64,000 nucleotides of DNA. Source: Amphiduros pacificus (lineage: Eukaryota; Annelida; Polychaeta; Phyllodocida; Hesionidae). The position numbers were made by a program, and so were the translations under genes. Under the pieces are notes generated by a model that ran no database searches, was not told the origin of the DNA, and was given only the letters and a program-made list of their open reading frames with translations. The DNA is taken from NCBI GenBank assembly GCA_949316495.1, contig OX439003.1, positions 56,855,879 to 56,919,878 of the forward strand, given 5' to 3'. The stretch's first letter is position 1, and the number at the start of each line of letters is the position of its first letter. Shown here in pieces: positions 33,982 through 48,012 of this stretch.

Positions 33982-36900
33982 TCTGGTCATCCATGGATCT
34001 CTCTCAAACATAAACGACTATTGTCAATGCCAAAATAAATCACATTGTTGTCATGGTAACTTTTTTCCATTATTTACCAAGGTTGCCATAGTTACCATAT
34101 AAAGTTGTACAGATTAGGAATGTTTGAGAGAGCCCATTGTGTTCAGTTTGTGCCAATCTTGTGATTTCTATGAATGGTTTGTACCCACCATGCCCTATTC
34201 CTTCCAACCAGTCTCATCTGTACATATATACCATCAACATTTGATCATTATCAGATATATTCTCTGTATTTCTATTGTATTTTATGTCATTCCAGGTTCA
34301 TTGACATTTGTAGTTATGATATTGAAACTTGCTTCTCTTGCCCAAGAGAGGGAATCAATTGAAAGCTTTTTCCAAAATTACAGAAATATCTTTAAAATAC
34401 TTTATTTTCAAAATGATACAATTTAGGGATTTTCAAAACAATTTTCCAGAATTTCTTTCATTGTTATTGATTAAATGTTTAATATGTCTATTTAAGTTTG
34501 TATATATATTGTATTTTCAAACAAGATAAATATGAAATAACATAATTTGCCTTATTGTATATAAAAAGCAATCTATTTATTCTGTAGTAATATAAAGTTA
34601 TCAAAGAAACTTGCAAAGTTTTGTTTATGTTCAGAAGGGACAATTTTGTGAAGCACTGAACTCTATCCCACCCAAGTAGAGTGCTATCAAGATGAAGCAA
34701 AGGAGAGCTTTAAGATCACTTATTATACAGCAAAGACATCTCTATAAGGAGGATTAGCCAGTCTAAATTAGCACAATTTGCCGGTAATACTTGCTAACAA
34801 GCCTGCCTGAGACCGGTACTTGTCTGTGATAGCTTTTGTTGAGTCCCGGATATTGTTTGCAATCTGGCAGAGAGATATTCACACTTTTTACCATCTTATA
34901 TATCACAGATCCTCTTTTGATATTGGCCATAGTTTGTGATGAGGACAGGAAAAGATTGCGCTTTATGGGGTGAAGGTTTTGTTTCCATTTTCACCACCCA
35001 CTGAGTATCGCTACCGTTTGCAGAATATCACTTTCATTCAACCTGTCACACCAGAAAAAAGTTATCAGATCAAACCAAATTTCAAAGTAAAACTTAATCC
35101 TGTATACCTGAAGTCTCATTCTTCAAATCTTATGTTAAATATTGTCAATCCTTTCTTACATTTTGTCGAGTGCCAAGGAGAGAATAACTTCGTATTTCAT
35201 TTTTTAATAACGTACATATCTTAGCGGGCATAATTTTGATTTTTAGAACTGTGGGTTATTGTCACAGGCTGTTAATCTTGCTGATTTGTGATGCGATAAG
35301 ATGAAAGAATTTGTAACTGAACTGTGAGTAATTCAATATACGGATCTAGATAAATGATCTAGATTTCTATAATGAGAGCACAAAATACGGTGTGATGGGT
35401 GAGTGGTTGGCGGTGGGATGGGTGAGTGGTTGGCGGTGGGATGGGTGAGCGGTTGGCGGGGAGGTGAGGTGCAGGACCAGTGCACATCCAGGGAGGCCAT
35501 CCTATCCTGGATCCCTCTATCCCAGCTTGTATTTCACAAATCCATCAAATGATTCCCGCCATTTCTTCAAGTTTAAAACGGAAACAAACTAAACAAAGAA
35601 CTTTGTTTAAAATGGGATGATATATAAATCCATCACTCACATAAAGTACAACATACTAAATTACAATCTCTTCTGTTATTTTTTAACGTTTTTTTTAATT
35701 AATTTTTTTTATCATTTTTTGATAAAGACATATCTTTATCAAATGCCTTGTGTATATTTATATTATGCCATTTTTTGTTGGTATTGTTGCTATGGATCAG
35801 GGATGTGGGCATTGTTTAACCTCCCACACAGACCCTACTTTCACACAGTCTAATATCATTTTTTATGAAGCAAGATCATAAGGAACACTAGAAATGTGGG
35901 CAGAAGAATGTATGTGACAATATGATGATGTGTGAACACTCTCTCACCATCTCTGTTTGATGAGACCAGCCATTATTTGCCCCACACAGATACACATTGT
36001 CACAGGCTTTGACTGAATCAAGATACCGGTCTGTACACTCTGTCAAAGGCTTTGAGTAGGACGGATGTGTGCAGAGCATTGTTGAGATGTAAACTCTCAG
36101 CAAGTAATCGGCAAAACTGCTCAACAAAACCTTTGCTTAACTAGATGAATGTCTTGTGAGGCATAATTGCAGTATAATTATAGCATATTTATGAGCCATG
36201 CTCTTCAACATGTGTTTAATTGAGCTTGTCCAGTAAAAGACAGGTGATTAGAGCCAAGTTCTCGGACACCTGTAGACTTTGTCCCAGCCCGGGCGATATA
36301 AGTGGTCATCACTTAACATAGCTGTACCTGCACATCTTTGTAAACCAGCACAATATATCAGTGCAAATTATCAGGTAGCAGTCAAAGCACTCACAAAACC
36401 CTTCTATACATCGCCTGGTCTTTTTGTGATCATAGGTAGACCGTGTATGAATGGCAACTAAAGCTTGCATAATATTGTTTAATTTCATCACCATTTATAA
36501 AATTGGACACATTCAGATGAAAAGGGTGAAGTGTAGAATTTAATTTTACAGTAAACAATAGATGTTGATCCCATAGAGACACAACTGTGAGAAGGTCATG
36601 AGGTCAAGCAGTGGAAACAAATTTATCTTAAATATGTCTTAAAGATGCACAAACCACTTTATGCTTACCTAGTGATAGGAATTTTATTGAAACTTTACTT
36701 TGGGGTATAGGTATGGTGTATTTATGAACTTTGCATAGCTTGGCTAGAATCCTGGTATGATTACATTTGTCAAGTAAAATCAGATTATTATATTCTATAA
36801 ATTTTATAGTCAATCTGCCAAATTCATCTTTTGAATAAGATATGCATTTATTTAATATTGACTGAAAGTTATTTGCTTATTTGTTGAACATTATCATCTC

Positions 36901-39900
36901 ATTAAATTGTAATTTTCATTGTTACTTCTGCTCTGATATATAAACATTACTTTGTTAGTGTCTTTGCGAGTTATGTTGATCATTCAGATTTGTTCATCAG
37001 TGTCTCAGTTATGTTTGTCCCTGGGAAATGTTACAAAGATATGTATATTTGAATACCAGCAGAGTCTGCTGCTGCCCATGGCCATGGCCTGCTGCACCTG
37101 CCCCAGTGGTATCTGCAAATAGCCTCACAAATAAAACATCACAGAATTGTGCAAAATAGAATGAAGTCTTCTTTGTGGTGAGGACCGAGGTAAAGTTTGT
37201 GTTTAATCAACGAGATTGAAGGGACTGCTGGGATAGATAGTATCAACAATAGACTCCACCACCTTCGCAAAATCTCCTGCCGATTACACTTGTAAAGATG
37301 TATTTGTATGCTATTGTAAATATTTCTTTTTGTATAAAAGTATTATTTTCTAAAGTACAAAGGTTGTGTTGTGTTTTGTGTTTAATAGAATAAAACTTCA
37401 TAAATCGAAGGCTAATTAAAGTTTATGAGTACGCTCATATCTATGCAGAGAAATGAGTTAATTTAGAGTTTGGTTGTATCATGAAATATTCACCAATCAC
37501 ATGTGGATGAACTACTTAAGAAATGGCTTGGTTTGTGGGGCGCTGCTACGTGCCCCTGAGCTGACCCCTGACCCCATCATCCCCCATCATCCCTGCATCA
37601 TGTTGTGTAACTGTAATCAGCAACCCTGGTGCTAACACACCACATACCCCACTCTCCCATCACTCACTGCCCAGGAATAAGCCAACAAAATGCATCCTGC
37701 ATTATATCTGCTCCCAAATTTAACAAGCAAGTCCAGCCCTTTTGCTCTAAAATATACTTGGGAATATATTAAAAAGGCTTAAAATTGCACAAACTGATCT
37801 GAAGACCGGTTAAAGCATTGTGGTCTGTTGTCATTCAAAGCTACTTTAGTTCTTTGTCCTTTTATGCTTATAGGAAAACGGGCTATTGAAAAACATTGAA
37901 AAGCCCTTAATACTAGAAACCTGTATCTTACATCTGTGTGGTATTTTGGTATGGTACTTCACATCTATATGGTATGGTACCTGACCTGTGATTGGTATAG
38001 TAACTGACATATCATGACTCTACTCTGAGCAGTCATATGGCTAACTCCCTGATTTGCCATGTAGCAGGTCCGTGACACGAATGGGACCTGAGCGATTTTA
38101 AGATATGGTACATGACACATTATATGGTACCTATCACATGTACCTATCACGTGTATGATACCTGAAGCTATTGTGGTATGAGTACCTCACACCTGTGGTA
38201 TATAGTACCTGACATATATGGTATTGTGCCTGGACCTTGCACTGTATGGGTGCTGTTAAGTTATGACTGGGGAAGGTCATTACTGTATCACAGGTTGGGT
38301 GATGTTACATAACCTTGACATCTTCCCAAACTTGACAGGACTCCTGCTGCCCTCTTACGTGCAAAGCCAGCACCATTCTTCCTGTCTCTTATTCAACCTT
38401 TCTTTATAATACATACCCCCCTGCATAAATGAATGTGACATTTCACCGATATTCTCCAATAATAAATTATTATGGAAATCGCATTGTTTCAGTAATTAAA
38501 ATGGGAATTTCAATGTAATCTGCCAGTCTGGGATCAGTGAGAACTGAGATACCAGCTCAGAGTTGTGTAACACCGGAGTGCTTTGTTACGTGTTCAAGTC
38601 TAACTTTTGTTGGAAGATAAATCACCTTTCGAAACATCAACAACTCTTTCTCAGTCTGCTTTTTGCAACTGAAATGAATGACCTTTCAACGACTGACAAG
38701 GGGCTTTTGTTACGAAAATCTCACAGAAACAAAACTTCATGCAGGTGTCAAAACATTATAATACAGCATTGCCCTGATGTTAACAGGTATGATCTGACAG
38801 GAACACATACTTCTAACCATGACAACGGTGCAGATTCTAATTACACGCATACTTGCTGGATTCCCGCGGGAGAGATGCGACCTCTGGTGGACAGGAAGTG
38901 TCACATATTAGCATGATAATTAAGCATATGTGGCTTTGATTTCTGGTGCCATCTTGCCTCCCACGCCACCCTCCCAGCTCATCATCATCACCATTAAGGT
39001 ATTCACCCCACCTGTCAAGTACCCCGACTCATAATGAGGGTAAAGTGAGCATCAAACGCCAACCACTGAGCCCATTGCCAGTATCTGAGAGCAATACAAC
39101 ATTTTTATTATTGACCAATGCCAGTATGTGTGAACTGATTGTGGGTGAAATTTTAATAAGAGGTGAACTTTCAAAAATAAAAATATTAAAGCAAGATTGC
39201 CTATAAATATAATGAGTGTATTTTCGTGTCAGAGGGGGGCAAGCTGGACTAATTTTGGACAAGAAGTCAAAGGTTAAAACATATCAAAGTAAAAATGCTT
39301 CTAATTGCTTTCCGTTTTATGTTCTCAATTCCTTGTACATTATTAGCATATGCTTACAATTTGACAAATCTTTATTCTCACTTGACATGCCTCAAGAGCA
39401 TGTATTAGATTGCAAATTACACTGGAATGCAGCTCTCTGGGCGAACTCCGCAATGATTTGGTGAAAGCCTACAGGGGTAGTAATAAGTCAATTAAGTATG
39501 GGTCTTCATAACGTCTGTTTGGATACATACACCTTTAAGCCACCTGCATTCCAGTAAGAAAATCCAGTTTCAAAGAATTAAAAAAAAACCTATACTGTGC
39601 CGTTAGCGGAGCCTTTGCCCTTTATTTGGACCATGTGAAATTGTAATGAAAGAGATGGGAGCTGGGGTGATGAGGTAGGGAGGGGTGGTGGAGGGTGGGA
39701 GAGTTGACAGGGGACAATCCTTGGGGTCACCCCCTGTGTATCCTAGTCTACAGGTAGGCACAGGTGAGTCTCTTTGATGTGTGCCGCGTGATGTGACAGT
39801 CGGTACCATCATCCATGCGACACGCGTTTCTCTCCGCACCGAGCACATGGCGACCAGCCATGGCCCCCAGTAAAGTCAGCTTGCACGACATTCGTCAATC

Positions 39901-40080
39901 TTGAAAAAGAAAGAAGATACAAATTCCACTTGTTGTGTTTTTATGATGAATTGGCTTGTTCTCGTTCTAGATAATATTCTGACAAGAAAGAATGAGTGAC
40001 AACAAAGACTTCTTTAAGTCTAAGCCATTTTTTTCTTTTGGAAAGCGAACATAACTGAAACATTGTACAACATTTGTTCA
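33982..40080. other. 3' flank of the TNFR-like gene and intergenic DNA
   Basis: After the receptor stop there is an early AATAAA at about 34036; a longer 3' UTR is possible. The rest is AT-rich without a supported gene. It contains three 23-bp units (GGGTGAGTGGTTGGCGGTGG...) at 35391-35466 and a loose series of GGTACCTGACA-type repeats at 37920-38230. Confidence 0.55.
35391..35466. repeat. 23-bp tandem repeat, three units
   Basis: Three near-identical units of GGGTGAGTGGTTGGCGGTGG plus GAT, the last slightly altered. Confidence 0.85.
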
Positions 40081-40081
40081 T

Positions 40082-40192
<111 letters not shown>

Positions 40193-40549
40193 GTCCTTTT
40201 TGGGGGAAATAAATTGTTGCTTATAGCAGGGTTGTGTTTATAACAAATATAACAAAATAACATTCAGTTCCCACTGATGGAGTTGCCTTGGAGCCATATA
40301 TGGGTATATTGAGTTTGATCAGTTTATCGCCTTTGATGTGGTGATGGCCACAAGACAGTGATGACACCTTGTGATGACAACCCGCTGTCTGAGGGTGGTG
40401 CCCAACCTCCCCACGTCAGGCGGTAGAGACCTGTCCTCCCCTATCCACCTATTATGCTCAATTAAGCCATAAAAACCCAGTGCATTTGTGATGCATTGAC
40501 TCTGTACGGTCTGCTACAGAACCATTGCCCCACATCATATCCCGACCCC

Positions 40550-40815
40550 ATCAAGGTGTGCCAACTCTCCACCCTGCCCCATATCCCTGCCTGAACTAAA
40601 CCAATCTCTCCTCCACCCTACCCCCATATCCCTGCCTGGACTAAACCAATCTCTCCTTCACCCTGCCCCATATCCCTGCCTGAACTAAACCAATCTCTCC
40701 TCCACCCCACCCCATATCCCTGCCTGAACTAAACCAATCTCTCCTCCACCCTACCCCATATCCCTGCCTGAACTAAACCAATCTCTCCTCCACCCTACCC
40801 CATATCCCTTATCCT
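40550..40815. repeat. About 44-bp minisatellite, five to six units
   Basis: Units contain CCATATCCCTGCCTGAACTA and AACCAATCTCTCCTCCACCC, with few differences. Confidence 0.9.
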
Positions 40816-41225
40816 TTATTGCATGAGTATTTATACCTCAAATGACTAAAATGACCTGATTATCCGAGACATTTCAAAGCACCAAAGATACACCCTTACT
40901 TGCTCTTATCTGGCCAGAATATCTCAAACAATTAATCACAAAACTGATACAATTGAAATGTTGCAATTATGTTAGGGTCATAAAGGTAGGCAGTGTTGAG
41001 ATAAGAAGGAAATTACTGTTGCTATGGAGACGCAGCAATGTCCATATGTCACACTGCCCTGGGACATACATAAGTCAAACCCTAATGAAATCTGACCAAT
41101 GCCTTATTTAAATATTGACTTCATTAAGGTTGACACAGTGCCAAGAAAAGCACATCACCAGTCTCCAAAGAAAATGACAAATACTTTCTGAGGCAGTCTA
41201 TCATACCCATGGCAATACTGCCCCG

Positions 41226-43145
41226 TTGCCATTGAAGCACCATCACAAATATAACACATTGTTGAAAAATTCCCAAACTGAATATTTCTCCAACCTAGTT
41301 GAAGAAAATAAGCATGACCCAAAGAAACTTTTCAATGTAATAGACAAAATTATGCATAAATCAAAGGATGTCCCTATGCCTCCATCAAAGTGTGATAGGT
41401 TACTAGCTGAAAAGTTCAATAATTATTTCTTGGAAAAAATAGACAATATCCGGAGAGACATTGATGAGCATCAAATAAATGAAAAACTGACACCAGAGGA
41501 CACTGGAAAAAATGGACCACCTAAACACGACCTAAACCAACCTACCCTGGAGAGGTTTAATACAGTAACTGATGAAGAGGTTCGGAAAATGATCCGAAAA
41601 GCATCTAATAAATCATGTGAATTAGACCCAATACCCCATTGGCTATTACAGGAACTTGTGGAAGACCTATTACCAATAATCACCACGATAATAAATAAAT
41701 CATTAACTTCTTCAGAAATATCTGAATGCATGAAAATGGCAATAATAAAACCATTATTGAAAAAATTGGGTCTAGAATTAATTGAGAAAAATTATAGACC
41801 GGTCTCTAATCTAAGCTATGTTTCAAAACTTACGGAAAGAGCCGTAGCAGATCAATTAGTATCTTACCTTATAGAAAATAAATTAACTGATAAATTTCAG
41901 TCTGCATATAAAAAATTTCATAGTACTGAAACTGCACTACTACGCGTCCAAAATGACATCCTGAGGGAGCTAGACAACAAGAAAATGATAATACTACTAC
42001 TACTGGACCTGTCTGCGGCGTTTGATACTATTGATCATGAAATACCCTTCACGAGATTGGAATCAAGATATGGCATAAAAAATCAGGCTCTTACATGGAT
42101 AAGGTCTTATTTGGAAAATAGACAACAATGTGTAAAAATAGGATGCAAAAGATCTACAAATAAACAAATAAAATATGGAGTCCCACAAGGATCAGTACTA
42201 GGTCCGATACTGTTTACACTCTACATGTCACCTCTGACAGACATCTTAGAAAAATACAACTTGAGCTATCATATTTACGCAGATGATACCCAAATTTACA
42301 TACCAATAGATCATACCTCAAAAGATAACTATGAGATGTCCAAGAGGAAATTAGAAGAATGCGTAAAAGAGGTCAGAAAGTTCCTTATCCAAAATAAAAT
42401 GAAAATAAATGATGGAAAAACAGAAATGCTTGCATGCTATGATGGTCATACTGATATTCCAGATAGGAACTTAAATACAATAAAAGTAGGGGACTCAGAC
42501 ATAAGTCCATCAGTATTATTAACAGACCTGGGTGTTGTATTTGATGAAAAAATGAGCATGAAAGCCCAAATCAAAAAAATGTGTAAAAAAGGCTATTATC
42601 ATATCAGAAATCTATCTTCCATTAGGAAATGTCTGGACGAAAAAACAGCCTTAACCTTGACACATGCCTTTGTAACCTCTGCTCTTGACTATGGGAATGG
42701 CTTATTAGCTGGCATACCAAATACTGAAATAAAAAAGTTGCAATACCTTCAAAACTCTGCAGCAAGAGTGGTAGGAAAAATAAGAAAGTTTGATCACATA
42801 TCTAATAAATTAAAGGAATTACATTGGCTGCCAATAAGTGCAAGGATTAAATTCAAAATTTTACTAACAGTTTGGAAAGCACTAAATAGTAAGGCACCGT
42901 CTTACATAAATGATCTCCTATTGATAAAAACGGGAGATAGATGCTTGCGCTCAAATGATGGGACTTACCTGCAGGTACCACATACACGTCTGAAGACAAT
43001 TGGGGATCGTGCATTCTCGGTGGTAGGCCCGAGGCTGTGGAACAACCTCCCTAAGGATCTAAGGACCTGCATCTCATTGGACCTCTTTAAGAGCAAGCTG
43101 AAAACCCACCTATTCAAAATGCACGTTTTGAATGAAGCGCTATGA
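41226..43145 (+). CDS. LINE ORF2 remnant: reverse transcriptase
   Basis: This is the coding part of the LINE copy. The first annotated codon is simply the start of the open frame and not a true initiator; the natural ORF2 start lies in the lost 5' half. The opening residues (HHHKYNTLLKNSQTEYFSN...) match the linker between endonuclease and reverse transcriptase in this clade. All reverse-transcriptase core motifs are intact, but without the endonuclease the copy is not autonomous. Confidence 0.85.
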   Translation: MPLKHHHKYNTLLKNSQTEYFSNLVEENKHDPKKLFNVIDKIMHKSKDVPMPPSKCDRLLAEKFNNYFLEKIDNIRRDIDEHQINEKLTPEDTGKNGPPKHDLNQPTLERFNTVTDEEVRKMIRKASNKSCELDPIPHWLLQELVEDLLPIITTIINKSLTSSEISECMKMAIIKPLLKKLGLELIEKNYRPVSNLSYVSKLTERAVADQLVSYLIENKLTDKFQSAYKKFHSTETALLRVQNDILRELDNKKMIILLLLDLSAAFDTIDHEIPFTRLESRYGIKNQALTWIRSYLENRQQCVKIGCKRSTNKQIKYGVPQGSVLGPILFTLYMSPLTDILEKYNLSYHIYADDTQIYIPIDHTSKDNYEMSKRKLEECVKEVRKFLIQNKMKINDGKTEMLACYDGHTDIPDRNLNTIKVGDSDISPSVLLTDLGVVFDEKMSMKAQIKKMCKKGYYHIRNLSSIRKCLDEKTALTLTHAFVTSALDYGNGLLAGIPNTEIKKLQYLQNSAARVVGKIRKFDHISNKLKELHWLPISARIKFKILLTVWKALNSKAPSYINDLLLIKTGDRCLRSNDGTYLQVPHTRLKTIGDRAFSVVGPRLWNNLPKDLRTCISLDLFKSKLKTHLFKMHVLNEAL

Positions 43146-43206
43146 ACAGTTATCTGATATCAGCGCTATACAAATTTTGTTATTATTATATTATTATTAT
43201 TATTAT
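41229..43206 (+). mobile_element. CR1/L2-clade LINE copy, 5'-truncated, with reverse transcriptase
   Basis: One open frame ends at 43145 (639 codons) and contains a full non-LTR reverse transcriptase: NYRPVSNLSYVSKLTER, LLLDLSAAFDTIDH (about residue 257), GVPQGSVLGP (about 317) and the catalytic YADDTQIY (about 350). After it comes the family's C-terminal LHWLPISARIKFKILLTVWK and RAFSVVGPRLWNNLP blocks. The AP endonuclease half of ORF2 and any ORF1 are missing, so the copy is 5'-truncated at about 41230. It ends with AGCGCTATACAAATTTTG and a TTATTA microsatellite, the usual 3' end of L2/CR1 elements. The uninterrupted frame suggests a young insertion. No target-site duplication was evident. 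Confidence 0.9.
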
Positions 43207-46200
43207 AAAATTGTCAAATGGTCATATCTCTCGAGGAAAACATCAATTTAATGCATCAGTTCAAATATCCATGAATGTGCAAGTTTCCATTGTGAAAGCT
43301 GAATCTTTCCTGCAGGACATTGTCCAACGACACTCAAGTCTCACAGAAGACTGTCATATGATATCATCTCACAGAATGCGTTGGACTCTGGATTCTTATT
43401 CACAAATCAATGGACAAACTTGGGCCTGGACTCCAAATTATAAATGACTTATTGAAAAGAAAGAAATCAACAGATTATTTATGTAGAAGAGTTTTTCAAG
43501 CAAAATTGAATAAATTATGTTGAATACTATCCTGGTGGATGAAATGGGAACTAACACTTTGCTAAGTTAAAGTGTGCCCTTTCTGACTGTGGCCATTTAT
43601 CTTTCTATTTTATAAACTACAATATTTCTGACAGTAAGAGACAAACACCTTAAACTTTTATATAATACAAAGCAATTTATTGATAAAATGTCACCCTCCC
43701 CCATACAACTGTACAAAAACTGTTCAATATTTGTACAAAACAACTTTACATGAAACATAGAAAGGGTCATTCCCTAAGTTTCCAGTAATCCAGGTCAAAT
43801 GCGTTGATTCCATACAAGGAGTATTGCTTCAAGTTATTATATAGATCACAATCAGAGAAGTTTCATCACCATGGCGATATCATTGGTGGGTATTGCTACA
43901 CTGAACTATGGGACCATCATCATATTGTCATTTGCACTTTCCATTTCATCAGCTAAAATTCACAGGTAAAACAAGAACTGTTGCCAGTTTACTGTTTATC
44001 CTACAAAAAATATTTTTAATCTGCTAGATCATAATAAATACACCAATATACAACACAAATAATTCATTAAGACTGAAATAATTCATTATGTTTTGTGTAG
44101 GTTAAAACAAGGACCAGAGGCCTAAAAGCTGTTCTGAACATTGCTTTTTTTGTGATGTTTCTTTAACACTGCCTGGTAAAATGTATACAATATGGTAGCC
44201 GACTCTTTCACCCTCACATGCTTTTCTCCTGGAGGCTATTTCAGATTATGAGTAAGAGGCACTGGATGTTCCAGATGTCTATGTATGTGAGAAATAGTAG
44301 TCTACTCGCTATGGTATTTTGCCAAATCTTTAAAGCTTTGAAAGACTTTATTTATCTCCATACAACACTAAATCTTGTTTCCCACTTTCCAAATTACTGC
44401 ATAAGCTATACTGACAAACTCAGCACAGCTAAAAATATGTATATTATCTTAAAAGATTTAAAATATATGTGCCATAAGATACTTTTCATAAACAAATAAA
44501 AATAAAGAGGTTACATACAAACTTACAATTTTGTTAAATTGTCAATATAAGATGTTAATACATTAAAAAATTTCTGTCTGGCATGACAAAAACTGTCCTT
44601 AAAAGACACAATTTCCTTAAAAACTATCTCAAAACCAGATAAAATGTTCCATAAACTATAAGGTCTGGTATATTGTCATGTGAGTGGTGGGTGGATGGCA
44701 CTTTGCCAAGGGACGAGCCAGGCTGGTGTCCAAGGAGGGGTGTGTCATGATTGCAGGAAAGTAACTTCCCACTTGTCTTCTATATTTAAATATGTACAAA
44801 CTACAAACTCATTAAATACACCTATATTACAATTGAATTCATTCAAACATAATTTAATCTTTGAAACTTTCATATAAATTTTAGTCATTCTATATACATA
44901 TATCATAATGTATTGCTACGATAAAAGCCAATCAACAACATATTTAATTGAAGCATGTCCTATTCATATTGCCACTTCTCCAATACAAAAGACAAAGAGT
45001 ATATCATCAGTAACTGGAAGTCTTGCTAATATAATGGTTCATAATGTTTATGTAACATACAGAGCACCAGGTCACAGACACCCAGGTCCCTGCTTTTATT
45101 GCATTTCTCACAGCAAAGTCCTGAAGAATCAAGTATCTCCTGTTCTCCAGGCTCACAATCAAATTTGCTGAAACTTTAAATTGATATGTACACTACTAGC
45201 AAATTCAATTCATAGTTCGGCTAGTATATATGCATGGCACCTGGGTGTCAACTGACAAACTCCACCAGAGGGCGACTTGGTGAACCTATCACCTCTGTAC
45301 AAGGTGCCTTTTGGGGCTGGCTCAGCACATCCACCAATTTTCATGCAACTGTCCGTCTTACTTATTTTTATTTCTTAGATTGTACTCATATTGGTAAAAT
45401 ATGATATATTTCACCCTAAATACAAAAGTTTGTGCATATAGAAACAACTATTAAGTGAAATAAAACTTGGAACTACTTTCTCAATCGGAGGAGCCATTTT
45501 CTAGGGGTGTGATAAGGCGGAACCACAACAAAGATGGCCGCTTTGTTTATAATTTGAATTCTTTTAATCTGTTATACTTTTGGTTAAACTAACCAACACA
45601 AAATGTTCAAATGTTAAGAAATGAACTCTAATGCATCTCAAGGCAACTTCATATTTGATATTAAGAGATGTTAACATGCCAATCACATTTACAACACAAT
45701 GACAGTTTTTCAGCACATGCCCATAAAAGTAGGACCGGATGAATACTAATCTGGGTTGGCCAGAGGTAATAGTTTGCGTGTGCCTCTGGTGGACAGTGTG
45801 GTCAACTGAATGAAACAAGTATATATATATATATTTATATATGCACAAAATGGACCAATAAAGATAGATAAAACAAAGATTTTATCTGTTGTGGGAATCA
45901 CTAGGTATTTGAGGGGATACAGTTCTCCTGAGTGTCATACAAGATTGGTCCCTAGTATATCATGCCACGTCTCCACAATAATCCTCACTAAATATTCTCT
46001 CTTATTTATTCCACAATAATCCTCACTAAACATTCTCTCTTATTTATCTACAATATCTTAGAATTGTCTACATTTTGTATAAGAATTGCTGGGAGCTTGT
46101 CTTACAGTCAATAGACAGGTAATCCCTGCTGCCAGCAACACCCAACTAAGAGTCATTACATCATGTTACATTTCTACAAATATATCGGAGTGCAAAATGC

Positions 46201-46665
46201 CATACTTTGCTTGATGCATAAAACATTTGCTGTGATTATAATTACTGACAACTTATGCATGGATAATTCACTAATTATATAATGAATAAGTAATCCTCCT
46301 TACACACTGGTAGTTAATACTTTCCCATTAATGAAACAAAAACACAAGTTTTATGCAAGGGTGTGTAAATTTTAAAAATATCAGACAAAATAATGTAACT
46401 CAAATTGAACAAAATTTTGGCTTCAAATGGAATAAACATACAATAAGTAATATTTTTATCAATAAGATACATGAATGGCAGTAAAAGCATTTATACAGAT
46501 TTTAGGTTTATAAAAATAATCCCAAAAGTAGACATCTTTTTTTCTTCAAATATTTGTTGAAATGGTTTTTGTCATTTATATCAATTGTTACAGAGCTTAT
46601 GCAAAGTGTTGCATGGCACTTTGAGGCTACTATGAATCACACGATTATATTTCTCTCTTATATTT
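43207..46665. other. Intergenic or distal 3' flank of the PLEKHA-like gene
   Basis: AT-rich with many T-rich and A-rich runs, no supported coding region. Minus-strand AATAAA motifs (plus TTTATT) occur at about 43676, 44348 and 45370, so part may be 3' UTR of the minus-strand gene. A CTCF-like core, CCACCAGAGGGCG, lies at 45262-45274. Confidence 0.5.
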
Positions 46666-46668
46666 GAC

Positions 46669-47325
46669 CTGCCACCGTGGTTCAGGTGGGTATATTCCTC
46701 TCTCTGACCTGTGACCATGGTTCAGGTGGGTATATTCCTCTCTCTGACCTGCCACCGTGGTTCAGGTGGGTATATTCCTCTCTCTGACCTGCCACCGTGG
46801 TTCAGGTGGGTATATTCCTCTCTCTGACCTGCCACTGTGGTTCAGGTGGGTATATTCCTCTCTCTGACCTGCCACCGTGGTTCAGGTGGGTATATTCCTC
46901 TCTGACCTGTGACCGTGGTTCAGGTGGGTATATTCCTCTCTCTGACCTGTGACCGTGGTTCAGGTGGGTATATTCCTCTCTCTGACCTGTGACCGTGGTT
47001 CAGGTGGGTATATTCCTCTCTCTGACCTGTGACCGTGGTTCAGGTGGGTATATTCCTCTCTCTGACCTGCCACTGTGGTTCAGGTGGGTATATTCCTCTC
47101 TCTGACCTGCCACCGTGGTTCAGGTGGGCATATTCCTCTCTCTGACCTGCCACTGTGGTTCAGGTGGGTATATTCCTCTCTCTGACCTGTGACCGTGGTT
47201 CAGGTGGGTATATTTCTCTCTCTGACCTGTGACCGTGGTTCAGGTGGGTATATTCCTCTCTCTGACCTGCCACCGTGGTTCAGGTTCCTCTCTTTGACCT
47301 GTGACCGTGGTTCAGGTGGGTATAT
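46669..47325. repeat. 40-bp minisatellite, about 16 units
   Basis: Units combine GACCTGCCACCGTGGTTCAG or GACCTGTGACCGTGGTTCAG with GTGGGTATATTCCTCTCTCT. The CCACC/TGACC variants are arranged in blocks. The last units are shortened. Confidence 0.95.
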
Positions 47326-47574
47326 CTTTCACTGTAATATAATGGTTTTATCAAGTATAGTCTTGTCTGACCTGTCTCGTTGGTTTTTTGTGTTATGCTT
47401 ATTCCTAATATGGAAAAATATCCTTTTAATTTTCGTCCTCAATCACACAGGAAAAATAATCTTCAACCTGTCATGTAAGTTTGTCGATTTCCATTTCTGT
47501 TCAGAAATGACAGACACATTTTTGTCTGTGTGGTGCTGAGTGGAAAGATCTTCTCTGAGGGTAAGTTTAGGGCC

Positions 47575-48012
47575 TTCTTGGCAAGTTCAGTGAGAGCGCG
47601 GGTTTCAGATCTCCATTCAGGGTGAGGAGAGGTTTAGGACAGGAAGGATCTTCTGGGAAGGTTCGGTGACAGCGAGGCTTTATGATCTCCACTCAGGGTG
47701 AGGAGAGGTTTAGGACAGGAAGGATCTTCTGGGAAGGTTCGGTGACAGCGAGGCTTTATGATCTCCACTCAGGGTGAGGAGAGGTTTAGGACAGGAAGGA
47801 TCTTCTGGGAAGGTTCGGTGACAGCGAGGCTTTATGATCTCCACTCAGGGTGAGGAGAGGTTTAGGACAGGAAGGATCTTCTGGGAAGGTTTGGTGACAG
47901 CGAGGCTTTCTGATCTCCATTCAGGGTGAGGAGAGGTTTAGGACAGGAAGGATCTTCTGGGAAGGTTCGGTGACAGCGAGGCTTTATGATCTCCACTCAG
48001 GTTCAGGCTCTC
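47575..48012. repeat. 76-bp minisatellite, five to six units
   Basis: Units carry GATCTTCTGGGAAGGTTCGG, TGACAGCGAGGCTTTATGAT and GTGAGGAGAGGTTTAGGACA; the first copy is more divergent. Confidence 0.95.

Noticed and set aside
38563-38916. 117-codon plus-strand frame as a gene
   Set aside because: No domain, signal, repeat or splice context; composition is like the surrounding DNA.
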